Shown one piece after another: positions 61,374 to 64,000 of a stretch of DNA of 64,000 bases (position 1 is the stretch's first letter; each line of letters starts with the position of its first letter). This stretch comes from Bacteroidales bacterium MB20-C3-3 (lineage in GTDB: Bacteria; Bacteroidota; Bacteroidia; Bacteroidales; UBA932), in contig CP141202.1 of NCBI GenBank assembly GCA_035609245.1, positions 2,232,001 to 2,296,000 on the forward strand, written 5' to 3'. The notes below the pieces were generated by a model. It worked only from the letters and a program-made list of their open reading frames with translations. It searched no databases and was not told the DNA's origin. The position numbers and the translations under genes were made by a program.

Positions 61374-62849
61374 ATGGCAAAAGAGATAAGCAACAGAGAG
61401 GAAAATTATTCACTTTGGTACAATAACCTTGTAATTAAAGCAGATTTAGCTGAAAATTCAGCTGTTAGAGGCTGCATGGTTATTAAGCCATACGGATATG
61501 CAATTTGGGAAAAAATTCAAGCTCAGCTTGATAAAATGTTTAAAGAGACAGGTCATGTCAATGCATATTTCCCTCTGTTCATTCCAAAATCTTTTCTTAG
61601 TAAGGAGGCTGAACATGTTGAGGGTTTTGCAAAAGAGTGTGCTGTAGTAACTCACCACAGACTTATGACAAATCCTGACGGACCGGGGGTAGTTGTTGAT
61701 CCCGATGCAAAGCTTGAAGAGGAGCTGATTGTCAGACCAACATCAGAGACAATTATCTGGAATACATATAAAAACTGGATTAAGTCATACAGAGACCTTC
61801 CAATTCTGGTCAATCAGTGGGCAAATGTTGTGAGGTGGGAGATGAGAACAAGACTATTTCTCCGTACTGCCGAATTTCTCTGGCAGGAGGGACATACTGC
61901 TCACGCCACAAAAGAGGAGGCTATTGAAGAGACTCAGAAAATGGTTCAGGTATATGCAAAATTCGCAAGAGAATTTATGGCTCTGCCAGTACTTGTTGGC
62001 TCTAAAACCGAGAGTGAAAGATTTGCAGGAGCATTAGACACTTTGTGTATTGAGGCCCTTATGCAGGATGGAAAAGCACTTCAGGCGGGTACATCTCATT
62101 TTCTTGGACAAAATTTTGCTAAAGCATTTGATGTTCAGTATCAGAGTAAAGAGGGGTCCCTCGAATATGTGTGGGCTACATCCTGGGGGGTTTCAACAAG
62201 GTTGATGGGAGCACTGATTATGGCTCACAGTGATAATAACGGACTTGTACTTCCTCCTAAACTTGCTCCTATCCATGTTGTTATGGTTCCAATTTTTAAA
62301 ACAGAAGAGGAGAGTGAGAAGATTATTACTAAGATGAAGGAGATAAAAGAGGGTTTGGAAAAGCTTGGAATCACCTCAAAAATTGATGACAGGGATAATC
62401 TCAGATCAGGCTTTAAATTTGCCGAGTGGGAGCTGAAGGGTGTTCCTGTGAGAATAGCAATAGGCCCTCGTGATTTGGAAAATGGTACAATAGAGCTTGC
62501 CAGGAGGGATACACTTACAAAAAGCTCCGTAAGCAGAGATGGTGTTGAAGAGCACATTAAAGCACTCCTTGATGAAATACAGGACAATATTTATAATAAA
62601 GCATATAAATTCAGGGAGGAGAACACTTTTGAAGTTAATGACTGGGAGACATTTAAATTGAAAATTGAGGATGGCGGATTTCTTTTATGTCATTGGGACG
62701 GAACTGCAGAAACAGAGGAGCGGATAAAGGCTGAAACAAAAGCAACCATAAGATGTATTCCTCTTGAAAATGTAAAAGAGGAGGAGGGTCTTTGTATCTA
62801 TTCCGGAAAACCATCCAAAAGAAGAGTTATATTTGCAAGAGCATATTAA
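61374..62849 (+). CDS. proS: Prolyl-tRNA synthetase, archaeal/eukaryal-type
   Basis: A 491-residue class II synthetase of the shorter type without the bacterial editing insertion. Motif 2 is [29 protein letters not shown] is the conserved ATP-site region, and motif 3 has [12 protein letters not shown]. The C-terminal anticodon-binding domain (about 290-390) and a zinc-type tail (ending RRVIFARAY) follow. Bacteroidota use this form. It is followed 22 bp later by the next gene. Confidence 0.95.
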   Translation: MAKEISNREENYSLWYNNLVIKADLAENSAVRGCMVIKPYGYAIWEKIQAQLDKMFKETGHVNAYFPLFIPKSFLSKEAEHVEGFAKECAVVTHHRLMTNPDGPGVVVDPDAKLEEELIVRPTSETIIWNTYKNWIKSYRDLPILVNQWANVVRWEMRTRLFLRTAEFLWQEGHTAHATKEEAIEETQKMVQVYAKFAREFMALPVLVGSKTESERFAGALDTLCIEALMQDGKALQAGTSHFLGQNFAKAFDVQYQSKEGSLEYVWATSWGVSTRLMGALIMAHSDNNGLVLPPKLAPIHVVMVPIFKTEEESEKIITKMKEIKEGLEKLGITSKIDDRDNLRSGFKFAEWELKGVPVRIAIGPRDLENGTIELARRDTLTKSSVSRDGVEEHIKALLDEIQDNIYNKAYKFREENTFEVNDWETFKLKIEDGGFLLCHWDGTAETEERIKAETKATIRCIPLENVKEEEGLCIYSGKPSKRRVIFARAY

Positions 62850-62871
62850 TATTTAATTAAAGGTTTTACAA

Positions 62872-63579
62872 ATGGCATCAGATTTACCGTCCCGACAGAG
62901 GGATATTCTCGAGGGACTTAACCAGAAATCAAGGACCAAGGTCCATGTTTTTAATCAGACAATGGAGGTCTTTAATCAGCTTAAGGATGTTCTAAATGAG
63001 ATGAGTAATGATCTTAATGATCTTCTCGAGAATTTTAACGGTAATGACAGACGTGTCAGGCTGGAATACAGAGACAGAGGGAAATTTGAAGCAGAATTAA
63101 AGTTTGCGGATGATGTGCTAATTTTTAGTATGCACTCAGATATATTCCAGTTTGACAGAGATCACCCTGCCTGGAAGAGTGAATTTCTAAAGGCCGATTC
63201 TGCAAATTCATATTGCGGTATTATTAATGTCTATAATTTCTTGTCAGATTCACTTAAATTCAACAGACAGGAGGACCTCGGTTACCTGGTAGCAAGAATT
63301 TTTGTCAATAAAGATAAGTTCTTTATGGTAGAGGGAAAGAGACAGCCAAAGAGATCTGTCTCCTCATTTGGTAAAAAACAGCTGACCAGAGAAGAGCTCG
63401 TTTCTGTTGTAGAGACTTCTGTACTTTATACACTCTCTTTTGATCTTCTTGTTCCACCATTTGACCTGGTTAAAATGGCCTCTGTTGAGCAGATTAACGA
63501 CAAAATTGAGAGTGCCAAATTGCAAACAGGTAAAAGACTCGGTTTTAATTATAATTCAGACGATGTTCTGGACGATTAA
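62872..63579 (+). CDS. Conserved hypothetical protein after proS
   Basis: A 235-residue cytoplasmic protein without signal peptide or transmembrane helix. Residues 15-55 form an amphipathic coiled coil (FNQTMEVFNQLKDVLNEM). The middle (about 60-190) is mixed alpha/beta with RVRLEYRDRGKFEAELKF and DVLIFSMHSDIFQFDRDHPAW. The C-terminal helices (TREELVSVVETSVLYTLSFDLL) are conserved-looking. I recall similar proteins in other Bacteroidota but no function. It probably shares a transcript with proS. Confidence 0.7.
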   Translation: MASDLPSRQRDILEGLNQKSRTKVHVFNQTMEVFNQLKDVLNEMSNDLNDLLENFNGNDRRVRLEYRDRGKFEAELKFADDVLIFSMHSDIFQFDRDHPAWKSEFLKADSANSYCGIINVYNFLSDSLKFNRQEDLGYLVARIFVNKDKFFMVEGKRQPKRSVSSFGKKQLTREELVSVVETSVLYTLSFDLLVPPFDLVKMASVEQINDKIESAKLQTGKRLGFNYNSDDVLDD

Positions 63580-63595
63580 CAATTTTTAATTTATT

Positions 63596-64000
63596 ATGGG
63601 AAGGATAAACTATCTGTTATCAATTTTTTTGATTTTAGGTCTATCTAATGTTGCAGCTGCTCAGGAAGTAAAGAGCGGGCAACAGGTTGTTAACCTAAGT
63701 GCTCACCAAAAAATTGCTTTTGATATTGCAAATAGTATAAAGATGCCTGAGTTGGTAAAGAAGGAGCCCCCAAAACCAAATCCGTGGACAAAGGGTACTC
63801 AGGTTCAGATAGGATTTTCTCAGATGTCGCTGACTAACTGGGCTGCCGGGGGTTTCTCATCAGTGGCATTAAATGCCTATGTGAATAAGTTCAACCACTG
63901 GGAGATTGATAAAATGTTTTGGGAAAACAGACTTCAGCTTGCCTGGGGGTTTATTAACTCATTTGGTGATAAATTCAAGAAGAGCGATGATAAGATAATA
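63596..64000 (+). CDS. DUF3078-like exported protein, 5' part
   Basis: An open frame of 135 codons from an ATG at 63596 runs off the right edge. A signal peptide is present (NYLLSIFLILGLSNVAAAQ). The motif WTKGTQVQIGFSQMSLTNWAAGG matches the DUF3078 family, outer-membrane beta-barrel proteins of Bacteroidota. It lies 16 bp after the previous gene. The remainder is outside the window, so function and length cannot be judged. Confidence 0.75.
   Translation, partial: MGRINYLLSIFLILGLSNVAAAQEVKSGQQVVNLSAHQKIAFDIANSIKMPELVKKEPPKPNPWTKGTQVQIGFSQMSLTNWAAGGFSSVALNAYVNKFNHWEIDKMFWENRLQLAWGFINSFGDKFKKSDDKII

Overview
The window looks like a Bacteroidota chromosome, most likely order Bacteroidales. The signs are a fused LpxC-FabZ protein, a CTnDOT-type RteC fragment, BT_3928-like and DUF3078-like proteins, the phylum's promoter element TAnnTTTG upstream of several genes, and very few Shine-Dalgarno sequences. 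No rRNA, CRISPR array or reverse transcriptase was seen.

Region 1 (about 1-24.6 kb) is accessory DNA ending at a tRNA-Leu(CAG) gene. It begins with debris of mobile elements: an IS3 remnant interrupted by an IS66 remnant without its transposase gene, and an rteC fragment cut off by that IS66. A seven-gene heavy-metal efflux cluster follows on the minus strand (Fur-family regulator, His-rich small protein, CusB/CusA/TolC-type tripartite pump, small membrane protein, Zn/Cd P-type ATPase). Next come an IS4-family element with both ends and a 1704-residue SF1 helicase-nuclease that may be a defence protein. About 1.4 kb of strongly hairpin-rich, apparently non-coding DNA follows. The region closes with a phage-derived cassette: three divergent paralogues sharing an N-terminal domain, one companion protein, and a translationally coupled membrane protein / M15 peptidase / spanin-like trio, with no capsid or packaging genes.

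Region 2 (24.7-36.4 kb) holds a tricorn-like protease, a TPR protein and a peptide secretion and sensing locus. A 39-codon gene at 32964-33083 (minus), too short for routine gene calling, encodes a double-glycine leader peptide. It lies directly upstream of a C39-peptidase ABC exporter and its HlyD adaptor. Divergently transcribed are a membrane histidine kinase, an OmpR-type response regulator and a lipoprotein clostripain-like (C11) protease. Four CCTT repeats at exact 11-bp spacing sit in the shared promoter region, as expected of an OmpR/PhoB-type binding site. The layout parallels the ComC-ComAB-ComDE logic of streptococci but in a Gram-negative setting. I consider it the most interesting system in the window.

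Region 3 (36.4-64 kb) is mostly core genome: rplY-pth-S4 protein, manA, a CPBP protease, a nucleotidyltransferase, a DivIC/FtsB protein, a YjjG-like phosphatase, an M64 peptidase, purB, folP, tmk, an unusual single ORF joining a DoxX/MauE-like membrane protein to MurB, rimP-nusA-infB, an HD hydrolase with the lipid A genes lpxD / lpxC-fabZ / lpxA and wbqC, a FadL-like porin with a lipoprotein, proS, an unknown protein and a truncated DUF3078-like gene at the right edge.
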